Source: JAAHGY01 sp051439365 (lineage in GTDB: Bacteria; Cyanobacteriota; Cyanobacteriia; CAKZMO01). From it: 11,866 nucleotides of DNA. Under the pieces are notes generated by a model that saw nothing but the letters and a program-made list of their open reading frames with translations, was not told the DNA's origin and made no database searches. Shown here piece after piece: positions 6,193 to 11,866 of the stretch (position 1 is its first letter; every line of letters begins with the position of its first letter). Position numbers and translations under genes: made by a program. Where the stretch lies: assembly GCA_051439365.1 (NCBI GenBank), contig JBFRWC010000231.1:1-11866 (forward strand), given 5' to 3'.

Positions 6193-7734
6193 TCACCAAG
6201 GGCTACCGACCAATGTAAAAGCGGCCCAGTAGTAGGGGTTGGTAAAATCTGCCGTCATCGCTTGCGGATCAAGCGTTTGAGAGTCAAGCGTTTGGGGATT
6301 AGCGGATTGAGCTTCGGTAACTTGCAAAAAGGACGGAGGCAGAGGCATGACACCACGGGAGCGATGAAGGTTGCCGTCTTGGATATAAACGTCACCGTGA
6401 CTAAGAGCTTGTTGCGTTCGCCTCAGTGCCTCCACTTTGGTGTGAACCGATGGATCGGTCAACTGGGTGTAAAATTCTTGCATCAACACGAAGGTGCCCA
6501 GATCGCTCACTCGCCACAAACTGGCCACAGTGGAATCAACCCCCGCTTGGTAGGCTACTCCCGCAAATCCGAGTTCGGCTTGGCGATCGCCCACGGCAGT
6601 CTGACAGGCACTCAGCACCAACAGGGTGACATTCGCCTCACCCCAGGGCAATGAGGGGAGTTGACGCAGACTCAGGGTTTCATCCCCCCAAAGGTGGATA
6701 AACGACTGCTCCACATTGCCCGGTGAAAACTGGGCATGGGTGGCTAAATGGACAATGGGAAACGACTGCGCTTGAAGATTTTGGGTCAAATTATCGAGGG
6801 TGAAGGCTGGATTGATGGCGATGGTGGTGGGCCAAGGCAATTGAGCGATCGCCTCCAGTTCACTCGGCACGGCGGGGAGATTGGCCAAATCGGAGAACTC
6901 GGACGCTCCCATTGCCAAAATGGGTTCGTTATCCAAGGGACGGTAGTGGGGATTAATCAAATTAAAAGCAGGAATCAGAGCCAAGCCGTAGGTTTCACCC
7001 AGAAAACGTTGGCCATCATGGAGAGCCGCAAAGGGCAGAGTCCGGAGTCCCGGTCCGGCACAGAACAGCAATACCTCAATTTGGGCATCCTTCAAGGCTG
7101 GCTCCAGCGGTTTGATCATCCATTGATAGAGTCGCTGAGATGGAGCTAGCGATCGGGGAGATTGGACATTGAAACGTAAGGTGAGGGCACGGCGGAATTC
7201 CCGTAGAGTACGGGTGAGCTGCACGGGAGTCGCATCTCTGACGGTGCGGCGAATCATGGAGCCACTGGGCAACACCAGAATGAGTTCAAGCGCGTCGGGC
7301 CGAGAAACTGTGTAGATGAGGGCTGTTGGTGCCCCACTGGTGCGACTCAGATCCGCTAGCCGCTGGCTAATTTGGTCAGGATTGAGGGTTGGGCGATCGC
7401 TCAACCGTTCAAAATAATCGTCGTATTGTCCGCCCCAGTTGCGCTCCAGTTCCATGACGCGATCGCTGGCTAGAGGGACGGCGATCGTTGGATTTTCATT
7501 GGGCACAGAGGGAAGCGGTTGGGCGAGAACAGCAACGGGGCGATCGCGAAGGGTTTCCGTGATCAGGTTCCCTGGGATCAAGAGCGTGACCATCAAACCA
7601 ACCAGAACCCAGACGATGAAGGCAATGGGAAGGTAAGCGCGGAACAGCACAAGATGGCTCCATCGGGAGCAACACCAACCGAAGATTTTGGCTGTAATCG
7701 AAACCGATGTACGGCGAGAGGGCTTGTGAATCAT
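6193..7734 (-). CDS. Membrane-anchored CHAT domain protein (caspase-like peptidase fold)
   Basis: CHAT domains are caspase-like cysteine peptidase domains. In this 513-residue protein the dyad is His333 in HLATHAQF and Cys377 in VLSACQTAVGD, followed by GVDSTVASLWRVSD and the typical C-terminal YYWAAFTLVGSPW. The CHAT region covers about 195-513. A basic N-terminus (KPSRR) precedes one hydrophobic segment at about 30-54; PVAVLAQPLPS after it could be a cleavage site. By the positive-inside rule the rest would face the periplasm or lumen, unless this is a signal peptide. Residues 70-195 have no recognised family, and the TPR array often joined to cyanobacterial CHAT domains is absent. A 15-bp in-frame duplication gives QTLDSQTLDP near residues 481-490. 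No substrate or partner is encoded nearby, and ATG 7734 is divergent from argF. A role in signalling or regulated proteolysis is inferred only. Confidence 0.87.
   Translation of the reverse strand: MIHKPSRRTSVSITAKIFGWCCSRWSHLVLFRAYLPIAFIVWVLVGLMVTLLIPGNLITETLRDRPVAVLAQPLPSVPNENPTIAVPLASDRVMELERNWGGQYDDYFERLSDRPTLNPDQISQRLADLSRTSGAPTALIYTVSRPDALELILVLPSGSMIRRTVRDATPVQLTRTLREFRRALTLRFNVQSPRSLAPSQRLYQWMIKPLEPALKDAQIEVLLFCAGPGLRTLPFAALHDGQRFLGETYGLALIPAFNLINPHYRPLDNEPILAMGASEFSDLANLPAVPSELEAIAQLPWPTTIAINPAFTLDNLTQNLQAQSFPIVHLATHAQFSPGNVEQSFIHLWGDETLSLRQLPSLPWGEANVTLLVLSACQTAVGDRQAELGFAGVAYQAGVDSTVASLWRVSDLGTFVLMQEFYTQLTDPSVHTKVEALRRTQQALSHGDVYIQDGNLHRSRGVMPLPPSFLQVTEAQSANPQTLDSQTLDPQAMTADFTNPYYWAAFTLVGSPW
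6269..6294. repeat. In-frame 15-bp duplication inside the CHAT gene
   Basis: TCAAGCGTTTG occurs at 6269-6279 and 6284-6294, a period of 15 bp. On the minus strand it encodes the near repeat QTLDS-QTLDP. It lies in a low-complexity loop between the last CHAT core motif and the C-terminal YYWAAF strand, where extra length should be tolerated. Confidence 0.8.
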
Positions 7735-7979
7735 GATTTAGTAGGTTAGACAAAACAACTCAAAATGACTCAGGGAAGGCGTGGGAAGGCGGCTTATCGA
7801 AGCCTACCCCGGTTATTCGCACCGTTCACTATGACTTCAGGATGAGAGGCCCACTTTACTGATGCCTGCCCCCAACGTCTGCCCTGTTAGGTCTGCTGAT
7901 TGGCTTTTGAACCCAAATCTGCTACGGTTTTACTTTCCCTTTGGGTGACTCTTAAAAATCCGAGTGGTTCAGCAGCGTT

Positions 7980-8942
7980 ATGAATTCAGCCAAACTGACG
8001 TTAAACCAACTAGTAGGTCGTGACTTTCTCCGTATGACAGACCTGACTTCTGAGGAGGTCAGCACTCTACTCCACCTCGCAGCCAAGCTCAAGTCAGGGC
8101 AATTGACTCCCCGTTGTAACAAAACTTTGGGGCTACTCTTTAGTAAAGCATCCACCCGGACTCGCGTTAGCTTCTCCGCCGCGATGTTCCAAATGGGGGG
8201 ACAAGTGTTGGATCTCAACTTGAGCGTGACTCAGGTAAACCGAGGGGAACCCACCAAGGATACGGCCCGAATTTTGTCCCGCTACCTGGATGTGTTGGCA
8301 ATTCGCACCTATGAGCAAGCGGAAATTGAAACCTTTGCAGAATATGCCGATGTTCCCATCATTAATGCGTTGACAGATTTAGAGCATCCCTGCCAAATTT
8401 TGGCTGATTTACAAACGGTGCAGGAAAATTTTCAATCCCTAGAAGGGTTGACCCTTAGTTATTTTGGCGACGGGAATAATGTGGCTCATTCCCTGATTCT
8501 GGGCTGTGCGTTGGTAGGGATGAACATTGTGATTGCCAGTCCCTCAGATTATCAACCTGATGCTGGGATTGTCGCCAAGGGCAAGGAGTTAGCAGGCGAT
8601 CGCTCGACCATCACCCTCACCACTGATCCCAAAGCAGCAGCAGAAAACTGCCACGTTCTCTATACCGATGTGTGGGCAAGTATGGGCCAGGAAGCGTTGG
8701 CCGACAACCGCATTCCCATTTTTCAGCCCTATCAGGTCAATGACGACCTGTTGGCCCTGGCGGATAACGACGCGATCGCCCTCCACTGTCTCCCGGCTCA
8801 CCGAGGAGAAGAGATTACGGACGCAGTGATGGAAGGGGCGCGATCGCGCATTTGGGATCAGGCCGAAAATCGGCTTCACGCCCAGAAAGCATTGCTGGCG
8901 GCATTATTGGGAGCAGACGGGTTATGGGAGCAGACGGGTTAG
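7980..8942 (+). CDS. argF: Ornithine carbamoyltransferase
   Basis: ArgF joins carbamoyl phosphate and ornithine to give citrulline in arginine biosynthesis, in the cytosol. The 320-residue protein has the carbamoyl-phosphate loop SKASTRTRVSF (STRTR at 58-62), HPCQ (136-139), FGDGNNVAHS (162-171), the ornithine-loop motif DVWASMGQE (230-238) and HCLPAHRG (269-276) with the conserved Cys270. All are intact. ATG 7980 places FLRMTDLTSEEV at the usual distance from the N-terminus; no Shine-Dalgarno sequence precedes it. The gene stands alone, divergent from the CHAT gene, with no other arg gene visible. The extreme C-terminus (LWEQTG) comes from a 17-bp tandem duplication that moved the stop codon; the active site is not affected. 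Three HIP1 sites lie inside. Confidence 0.96.
   Translation: MNSAKLTLNQLVGRDFLRMTDLTSEEVSTLLHLAAKLKSGQLTPRCNKTLGLLFSKASTRTRVSFSAAMFQMGGQVLDLNLSVTQVNRGEPTKDTARILSRYLDVLAIRTYEQAEIETFAEYADVPIINALTDLEHPCQILADLQTVQENFQSLEGLTLSYFGDGNNVAHSLILGCALVGMNIVIASPSDYQPDAGIVAKGKELAGDRSTITLTTDPKAAAENCHVLYTDVWASMGQEALADNRIPIFQPYQVNDDLLALADNDAIALHCLPAHRGEEITDAVMEGARSRIWDQAENRLHAQKALLAALLGADGLWEQTG
8908..8941 (+). repeat. 17-bp tandem duplication at the end of argF
   Basis: TGGGAGCAGACGGGTTA occurs twice without a mismatch at 8908-8924 and 8925-8941. Because 17 is not a multiple of three, the second copy is read in another frame and supplies the last residues WEQTG and the TAG stop. With a single copy the frame would end GADGLD-TAA at 8945-8947. 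Confidence 0.95.
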
Positions 8943-9013
8943 ATTAAGCGATCGCCCCCTCCGACAGCCGCATTGCCCCATTCATCATCAAGATCACCTA
9001 AAACTATTTTAGC

Positions 9014-9064
9014 TTGCGTATTTTGGTGGCTGAACCCCACCGCTGACGGGATTCAGCCACGCAA
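9014..9064. repeat. Inverted repeat downstream of argF
   Basis: GTGGCTGAA (9026-9034) is the exact complement of TTCAGCCAC (9052-9060). Outside these, TTGC (9014-9017) pairs with GCAA (9061-9064), with the left arm interrupted by extra bases. The 17-base loop starts CCCC and ends GGGA, so the stem may extend. It could serve as a terminator-like structure for argF, but no T run follows. Confidence 0.65.
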
Positions 9065-9107
9065 AGTCAGATTGCTCAAACGCTTGGCATCAGGATTGAA
9101 TAACGTG

Positions 9108-9129
9108 TCAACTCGTAGTCAACTCGTAG
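9108..9129. repeat. 11-bp direct repeat TCAACTCGTAG, two copies
   Basis: TCAACTCGTAG at 9108-9118 is repeated exactly at 9119-9129. It is non-coding and has no visible role. Confidence 0.85.
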
Positions 9130-9297
9130 GGTGTCGTATAGCCCAAAGGGCATACCAGAAAAGCGTCAGCGTAACGCACCGAGCATGTTGTGCTGACAGC
9201 TTTTCAATTCCCAAGCCCAAGGGAGTGTTCAGAAATAACGACATTACATCCGTAGAGCCACTCATCCCTGGGTCGCGGGGCCGACTCCATTTCACGC

Positions 9298-9558
9298 TCA
9301 GCCCCCACTCACTGGGGGAATCAAGACCACTTCATCCCCATCCTGCAACTCAGTATCCGGGTCTACAAATTGAAGATTGATCCCGAAACGAGTCACTTTT
9401 CGCCATTGTTCCAATTGAGGAAAATCATCAATTAAACAATCTCGAACCCGCTTTACGGGAGTACCAGGAGGAAATTCCAGCCGCAATTCTGGCACCCCGT
9501 ATGCTTCTTGATACGCGGCAAATAACTTAACGGTAACTTGGACAAGAGAAGATGACAT
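9298..9558 (-). CDS. moaD: MoaD/ThiS family sulfur carrier, most like MoaD
   Basis: This 86-residue ubiquitin-fold protein is probably the small subunit of molybdopterin synthase, which carries sulfur as a C-terminal thiocarboxylate for cofactor synthesis. The key evidence is the C-terminus, EVVLIPPVSGG: a di-glycine end with the PPVSGG form typical of MoaD rather than ThiS. VTVKLFAAYQEAYG at the N-terminus matches the first strand and helix of MoaD, and DPDTELQDGDEVVLIPP the last strands. Length fits the family. ATG 9558 has no strong Shine-Dalgarno sequence. MoaE, MoeB and other partners are not in the window, so assignment to molybdopterin rather than another sulfur-carrier pathway rests on the C-terminal motif. 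It is convergent with argF and divergent from ccaA. Confidence 0.85.
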   Translation of the reverse strand: MSSSLVQVTVKLFAAYQEAYGVPELRLEFPPGTPVKRVRDCLIDDFPQLEQWRKVTRFGINLQFVDPDTELQDGDEVVLIPPVSGG

Positions 9559-9880
9559 TTTGATGGGGTGGATGGAGGGATTTTCTTGAAACAGTACTTT
9601 AGCACTGAAATTGGTTGCACTAGCCTGATTTTACGGGGCTATCAGGCCCAAAAACGGATCTCGACGGACCAGGAAAGGGGGTGAATTTAAGCGCGATGAG
9701 AGGAGGCGATCGCCCCATCACAGCACTTTAAACATCAGTCCCCCAAGCAGAATGATGATTAAAGACTAGGATACAACCCATAAGCAAAGAAAAGAAGAGC
9801 AAGCATTTTTCCAGGGAAGTTTCTGCGCTACGCTAGGGCAATAAGTGGGAGAATAGGGCCATTGGTTAGCGAGTCGAACA
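9559..9880. other. Divergent intergenic region between moaD and ccaA
   Basis: This 322-bp region should hold both promoters, but I find no convincing -35/-10 pair. It contains a small inverted repeat, GCCTGAT (9623-9629) with ATCAGGC (9641-9647), one HIP1 site near 9706, and a frameshifted hydrophobic reading frame on the minus strand at 9718-9806, listed separately. Confidence 0.5.
9718..9806 (-). pseudogene. Possible frameshifted small membrane protein
   Basis: On the minus strand ATG at 9806 opens MLALLFFAYGLYPSL and then meets TAA. In the -1 frame, the same place reads SLIIILLGGLMFKVL before a TGA ending at 9718. The two pieces share SL at the junction and, joined, give a plausible 28-residue single-span membrane peptide. 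The span of 89 bp is one base short of a whole number of codons. It may be a decayed gene, a base missing from the sequence, programmed frameshifting, or chance in a T-rich strand. I do not recognise a family. Confidence 0.3.
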
Positions 9881-10633
9881 ATGAAGAAACTAATTAAAGG
9901 ATTACGACGGTTCCAGAGCGATTACGTGAGTACACATCATGACTTGTTGAAGCAGCTTGCTCATGGCCAGCACCCTAGAGCGCTGTTTATCACTTGTTCT
10001 GACTCACGGGTTGATCCCAACCTCATGACCCAATCAGATATTGGTGAAATCTTTGTTATTCGGAATGCAGGCAATATAATCCCACCATTTGGAGCCGCAA
10101 ATGGTGGAGAAGGCGCTGCGGTTGAATATGCGATTCATGCTTTGGGCATTGAACACATTATTGTTTGTGGCCATTCTAACTGTGGGGCAATGAAGGGATT
10201 GCTCAAGCTGGAAAAGCTCAAGCAGGAAATGCCCTTAGTTTACGAGTGGTTACAACATGCAGAGGCAACCCGGCGGTTAATTAAGGAAAATTACACTGAC
10301 GTAGAAGGGGAAGACCTGATGGACAGTACGGTCGCTGAAAATGTGCTGACCCAACTGGAAAACCTCCGCACCTACCCCGTGATTCATTCTAAGATGTACC
10401 AAGGAAAGTTACAGCTACATGGTTGGGTCTACCATATTGATACCGGAGAAGTGTTTGCCTACGACCCCATCCGACATGATTACTTTCCCCTGAAAGAAGA
10501 TTGGTCAAATGTTGCCATTGAGGACGTATCTCCAGACTCGGAATCTCAAAAAGCCCCCCCAATTCATTTCCCTGGAGCGAAGTGGTTGCCAACTCAACAG
10601 GCTGAACGAATTTATCGAGGGTCGTTTCAATAA
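9881..10633 (+). CDS. ccaA: Beta-class carbonic anhydrase, carboxysomal CcaA/IcfA type
   Basis: The enzyme interconverts bicarbonate and CO2; in beta-carboxysomes CcaA supplies CO2 to Rubisco. The 250-residue protein has zinc ligands Cys39 (ITCSDSRVDPNL), His98 and Cys101 (CGHSNCGAMKG), with the Asp41-Arg43 dyad of beta-class enzymes. FVIRNAGNIIPPFGAANGG (58-76) is the conserved substrate-site segment. Beyond the core, residues 170-250 match the long C-terminal extension of CcaA rather than short bacterial forms: HSKMYQGKLQLHGWVYHID, then a variable linker, then LPTQQAERIYRGSFQ. In CcaA the C-terminal region mediates recruitment through CcmM, so carboxysomal location is inferred. ATG 9881 (MKKLIKGLRRFQ) is the family start; the Shine-Dalgarno sequence is weak. 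No ccm genes are in the window. The coding region has no HIP1 site. Confidence 0.94.
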   Translation: MKKLIKGLRRFQSDYVSTHHDLLKQLAHGQHPRALFITCSDSRVDPNLMTQSDIGEIFVIRNAGNIIPPFGAANGGEGAAVEYAIHALGIEHIIVCGHSNCGAMKGLLKLEKLKQEMPLVYEWLQHAEATRRLIKENYTDVEGEDLMDSTVAENVLTQLENLRTYPVIHSKMYQGKLQLHGWVYHIDTGEVFAYDPIRHDYFPLKEDWSNVAIEDVSPDSESQKAPPIHFPGAKWLPTQQAERIYRGSFQ

Positions 10634-10801
10634 AGCGGTTGGCTGATTGATCGAACAGAAGGTTGGATGGGTCAACGAAGGTGCCGCCCGTGAATCATTG
10701 ACTGGGCGATCGCTCCAACCCATCCCGTCAGGACAACGCAAACTAGCACAGAATTTCACCTAAACTTTCCTCAAGCAACTGCTGGAGTTTATCCTCTTTT
10801 T

Positions 10802-10829
10802 CGGACCACATTGCTAGTAATATGGTCCG
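10802..10829. repeat. Hairpin with 11-bp arms downstream of ccaA
   Basis: CGGACCACATT (10802-10812) pairs with AATATGGTCCG (10819-10829) with one mismatch and a GCTAGT loop. On the plus strand only TTT follows, so it is a weak candidate terminator for ccaA, whose stop is about 170 bp upstream. Confidence 0.55.
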
Positions 10830-11028
10830 TTTCCCTGCTTCAGAATAAGGGCATGGCTCTATCAAGGGTTGGATTTTTTGTGTATGGTATTCACCCTTGT
10901 CTCTACAGACACAGGGCTACGCACATTAGATCCAGGACTACCTGCATTCTTCTGGTTATAGATTTCAGGCTGAGCGATCGCTTTTCCGGATTCTCCTCCC
11001 ACCTGAATCAGGCTTTCCACGGAAAGCG

Positions 11029-11074
11029 AAAAAAATTAACAAGAGAGTGGAGCATGGAGTCCCCTACTCTCTTG
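11029..11074 (-). terminator. Intrinsic terminator-like hairpin on the minus strand
   Basis: CAAGAGAGT (11040-11048) and ACTCTCTTG (11066-11074) form a perfect 9-bp stem with a 17-base loop. Read on the minus strand the stem is followed by TTAATTTTTTT (complement of 11029-11039), the T run of a Rho-independent terminator. On the plus strand no T run follows. No minus-strand gene is recognisable just upstream (11075-11320), so it may end a non-coding RNA or antisense transcript. Confidence 0.55.
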
Positions 11075-11224
11075 CCTTAAGTTGCCCCCATAGGGAGGAA
11101 GAACAAGACTGAAAAGCCTCATTGTGCAACGATTTTGACTTATATTCACCCGAAACAGAGAGCTAAATTTTATTTTTTTAGGGATCGATCTATAGAAAAT
11201 ATATTGTGTACAAGCCATAAAATA

Positions 11225-11254
11225 TTGGTACAATTTACTGACATGCTCTATATT
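11225..11254 (+). promoter_or_regulatory. Possible sigma-70 promoter of the cyAbrB gene
   Basis: TTGGTA (11225-11230) and TATATT (11249-11254) are separated by 18 bases; they match the -35 and -10 consensus at four and five of six positions. Transcription would start near 11262, giving a leader of about 60 bases. The region is AT-rich, so chance matches are likely. Confidence 0.35.
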
Positions 11255-11304
11255 AGTAGAGAGTTCAATTAACTGAGTTACTATGTTAGCGCATCACAAT
11301 AGTC

Positions 11305-11310
11305 AAGGAA
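11305..11310 (+). promoter_or_regulatory. Ribosome binding site of the cyAbrB gene
   Basis: AAGGAA lies 12 bases before ATG 11323, slightly far, but only 3 bases before an in-frame TTG at 11314, which is too close. This favours the ATG. Confidence 0.45.
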
Positions 11311-11322
11311 TTTTTGAATAAA

Positions 11323-11721
11323 ATGGCTGAAGCTGCAACCACTCCACTCACTGGCAAATCATTGCTTCAAAGGGTGAAAGAGCTGTCACACTTGTCTCGA
11401 CGAGAAAAGGCAAGGATGTGTGGGTACTATACAGTCGGTAAAGACGGTCAGACTCGCGTTAATTTGTCGGAGTTTGTCGAAGCTATCTTAGTTGCTCGTG
11501 GGACTCCTGTGGGGTCTGATGCAACTAAAGATGGCCGGGGACGCGAACCGACTTATCGAGTAAGCGTCCACAAAAATGGGCAAATTGTTATTGGTTCCAC
11601 TTATACCGAGCAAATGGGGCTGAAGCCAGGAGATGAGTTTGAAATTAAGTTGGGATACAAACATATCCAGCTCGTCAAACTGGACAAATCTAGTTCGGCT
11701 TCTGATGAGTTTGCGGCCTAG
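11323..11721 (+). CDS. cyAbrB-family transcription regulator, cyAbrB2-like
   Basis: Cyanobacterial AbrB-like proteins carry an AbrB-type DNA-binding fold at the C-terminus and control carbon, nitrogen and hydrogenase genes. The 132-residue protein has PLTGKSLLQRVKELSHLSRR (8-27), CGYYTVGKDGQTRVNL (33-48), KDGRGREPTYRVSVHKNGQI (69-88) and GLKPGDEFEIKLGYKHIQL (99-117), matching the family throughout. The DGRGREPTYRVSVHKNGQ form resembles Sll0822 (cyAbrB2) more than CalA, from memory. Cys33 is the only cysteine, matching the single cysteine reported to be glutathionylated in Synechocystis AbrB2. ATG 11323 gives the family N-terminus; an upstream TTG at 11314 would add MNK. The acidic, serine-rich tail (KSSSASDEFAA) is variable. 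An IS200/IS605 element lies just downstream, convergent. No HIP1 site is present. Confidence 0.92.
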   Translation: MAEAATTPLTGKSLLQRVKELSHLSRREKARMCGYYTVGKDGQTRVNLSEFVEAILVARGTPVGSDATKDGRGREPTYRVSVHKNGQIVIGSTYTEQMGLKPGDEFEIKLGYKHIQLVKLDKSSSASDEFAA

Positions 11722-11772
11722 TCTATTGCAGGATCTCCATCGTAGAGCAACTGACCGAAAATGATGGGATAC

Positions 11773-11797
11773 AAGCCCCGTCCTTCTAGGACGGCTT
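11773..11797. terminator. Hairpin shared by the cyAbrB and tnpA gene ends
   Basis: AAGC-CC-CGTCCT (11773-11784) pairs with AGGACG-GCTT (11788-11797) around a TCT loop, leaving CC as a bulge. TTCTTGATT follows on the plus strand, about 50 bases after the cyAbrB stop, so it can act as a terminator there. It also covers the tnpA stop codon, and may be the subterminal hairpin of the IS200/IS605 element rather than a host terminator. Confidence 0.6.
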
Positions 11798-11866
11798 TTC
11801 TTGATTCTGGATGTATTGTTTTAGCACTTCTATAGGGGCACCACCAACAGATGCAGAGAAATGTGC
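11786..11866 (-). CDS. tnpA: IS200/IS605 family TnpA transposase, C-terminal fragment at the window edge
   Basis: The last 26 codons of a minus-strand gene are visible; the rest lies beyond the right edge. The peptide AHFSASVGGAPIEVLKQYIQ followed by NQEKPS is the C-terminal helix of Y1 (HUH) transposases of the IS200/IS605 family, which move single-stranded DNA by a tyrosine nucleophile. Tyr in LKQYIQNQ (codon at 11813-11815) fits that nucleophile, and the Gln four residues later is also family-typical. Nothing visible is damaged. The stop lies inside the hairpin at 11773-11797. Whether a tnpB gene accompanies it cannot be seen. Too short for the coding-frame size cut-offs usually applied, but the match is distinctive. 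Confidence 0.85.
   Translation of the reverse strand, partial: AHFSASVGGAPIEVLKQYIQNQEKPS

Larger units (their letters stand above)
8943..9297. other. Intergenic region between convergent argF and moaD
   Basis: The 355 bp hold no recognisable gene. A frame open on the plus strand from 8973 runs into moaD antisense and has no family features. The region has one HIP1 site just after argF, an inverted repeat at 9014-9064, an 11-bp direct repeat at 9108-9129, and around 9160-9180 a stretch (AAAGCGTCAGCGTAACGCAC) resembling dispersed cyanobacterial repeats. It looks like a collection site for repeat remnants. Confidence 0.55.
10634..11322. other. Gene-poor region between ccaA and the cyAbrB gene
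   Basis: The 689 bp carry several short open frames on both strands with no recognisable features, and I support none as a gene. Two HIP1 sites lie at 10706 and 10974. Visible structures are a hairpin at 10802-10829, a small palindrome GCTTTCC-AC-GGAAAGC at 11012-11027, a minus-strand terminator-like hairpin at 11029-11074, and an AT-rich stretch from about 11150 that probably holds the cyAbrB promoter and leader. Confidence 0.6.

Noticed and set aside
8973..9380. Plus-strand reading frame of 135 codons between argF and moaD
   Set aside because: It overlaps moaD antisense, crosses several repeat remnants, and its composition matches no recognisable protein.
9298..9558. ThiS or a CysO-like sulfur carrier
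   Set aside because: The PPVSGG ending fits MoaD better, and no thiG or thrC neighbour is visible; it is not fully excluded.
10811..11080. Plus-strand reading frame of 89 codons in the ccaA-cyAbrB gap
   Set aside because: It begins inside a hairpin and ends in another, with no ribosome binding site or family feature.
11036..11233. Minus-strand reading frame of 65 codons upstream of cyAbrB
   Set aside because: It runs through the terminator stem and lacks domain features or a convincing ribosome binding site, so a non-coding transcript is more likely.
1..11866. tRNA or rRNA genes
   Set aside because: Reading both strands for the T-loop motif and cloverleaf arms gave no candidate; a covariance scan would be decisive.

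Overview
The window is chromosomal DNA from a cyanobacterium. The octamer GCGATCGC (HIP1) occurs about 26 times by eye. The genes include ndhS (photosynthetic complex I), a CcaA-type carboxysomal carbonic anhydrase and a cyAbrB regulator, which occur together only in cyanobacteria. The many short tandem repeats and the CHAT protein would suit a filamentous, large-genome lineage, but that placement is an inference.

Layout. (1) 2-1297 (+): the 3' part of a gene that enters from the left. It starts in a perfect 9-bp tandem repeat coding (Glu-Glu-Leu)13 and continues into propeller-like segments and a C-terminal DUF4114 domain. (2) 1311-2168 (-): larE, convergent with it. (3) 2493-2885 (+): a DUF2237 protein, followed by a palindromic region shared with the convergent neighbour. 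(4) A leftward run 7734-3019 (-): a membrane-anchored CHAT protein, ndhS, a secreted N-acetylmuramoyl-L-alanine amidase and a class 3 lipase; the last two look translationally coupled. (5) 7980-8942 (+): argF, divergent from the CHAT gene. (6) 9298-9558 (-): moaD, divergent from ccaA at 9881-10633 (+). (7) A 689-bp gene-poor stretch with two hairpins. (8) 11323-11721 (+): cyAbrB. (9) 11786-11866 (-): the C-terminus of an IS200/IS605 TnpA transposase, cut by the right edge.

How the genes relate. Most are core metabolism or envelope genes: arginine synthesis (argF), carbon concentration (ccaA, with ndhS in the related NDH-1 complexes), cofactor sulfur chemistry (larE, moaD) and peptidoglycan remodelling (amidase). 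Only the amidase-lipase pair, and possibly ndhS upstream of it, looks like an operon. No complete new multi-gene system is evident.

The accessory signal is in repeats and gaps. There are tandem repeats with periods of 9, 10, 11, 15 and 17 bp. Two of these, plus a palindrome, have altered protein ends (LarE, ArgF) or built protein sequence (the EEL tract). A frameshifted small hydrophobic ORF lies at 9718-9806. A minus-strand terminator at 11029-11074 has no obvious gene upstream.
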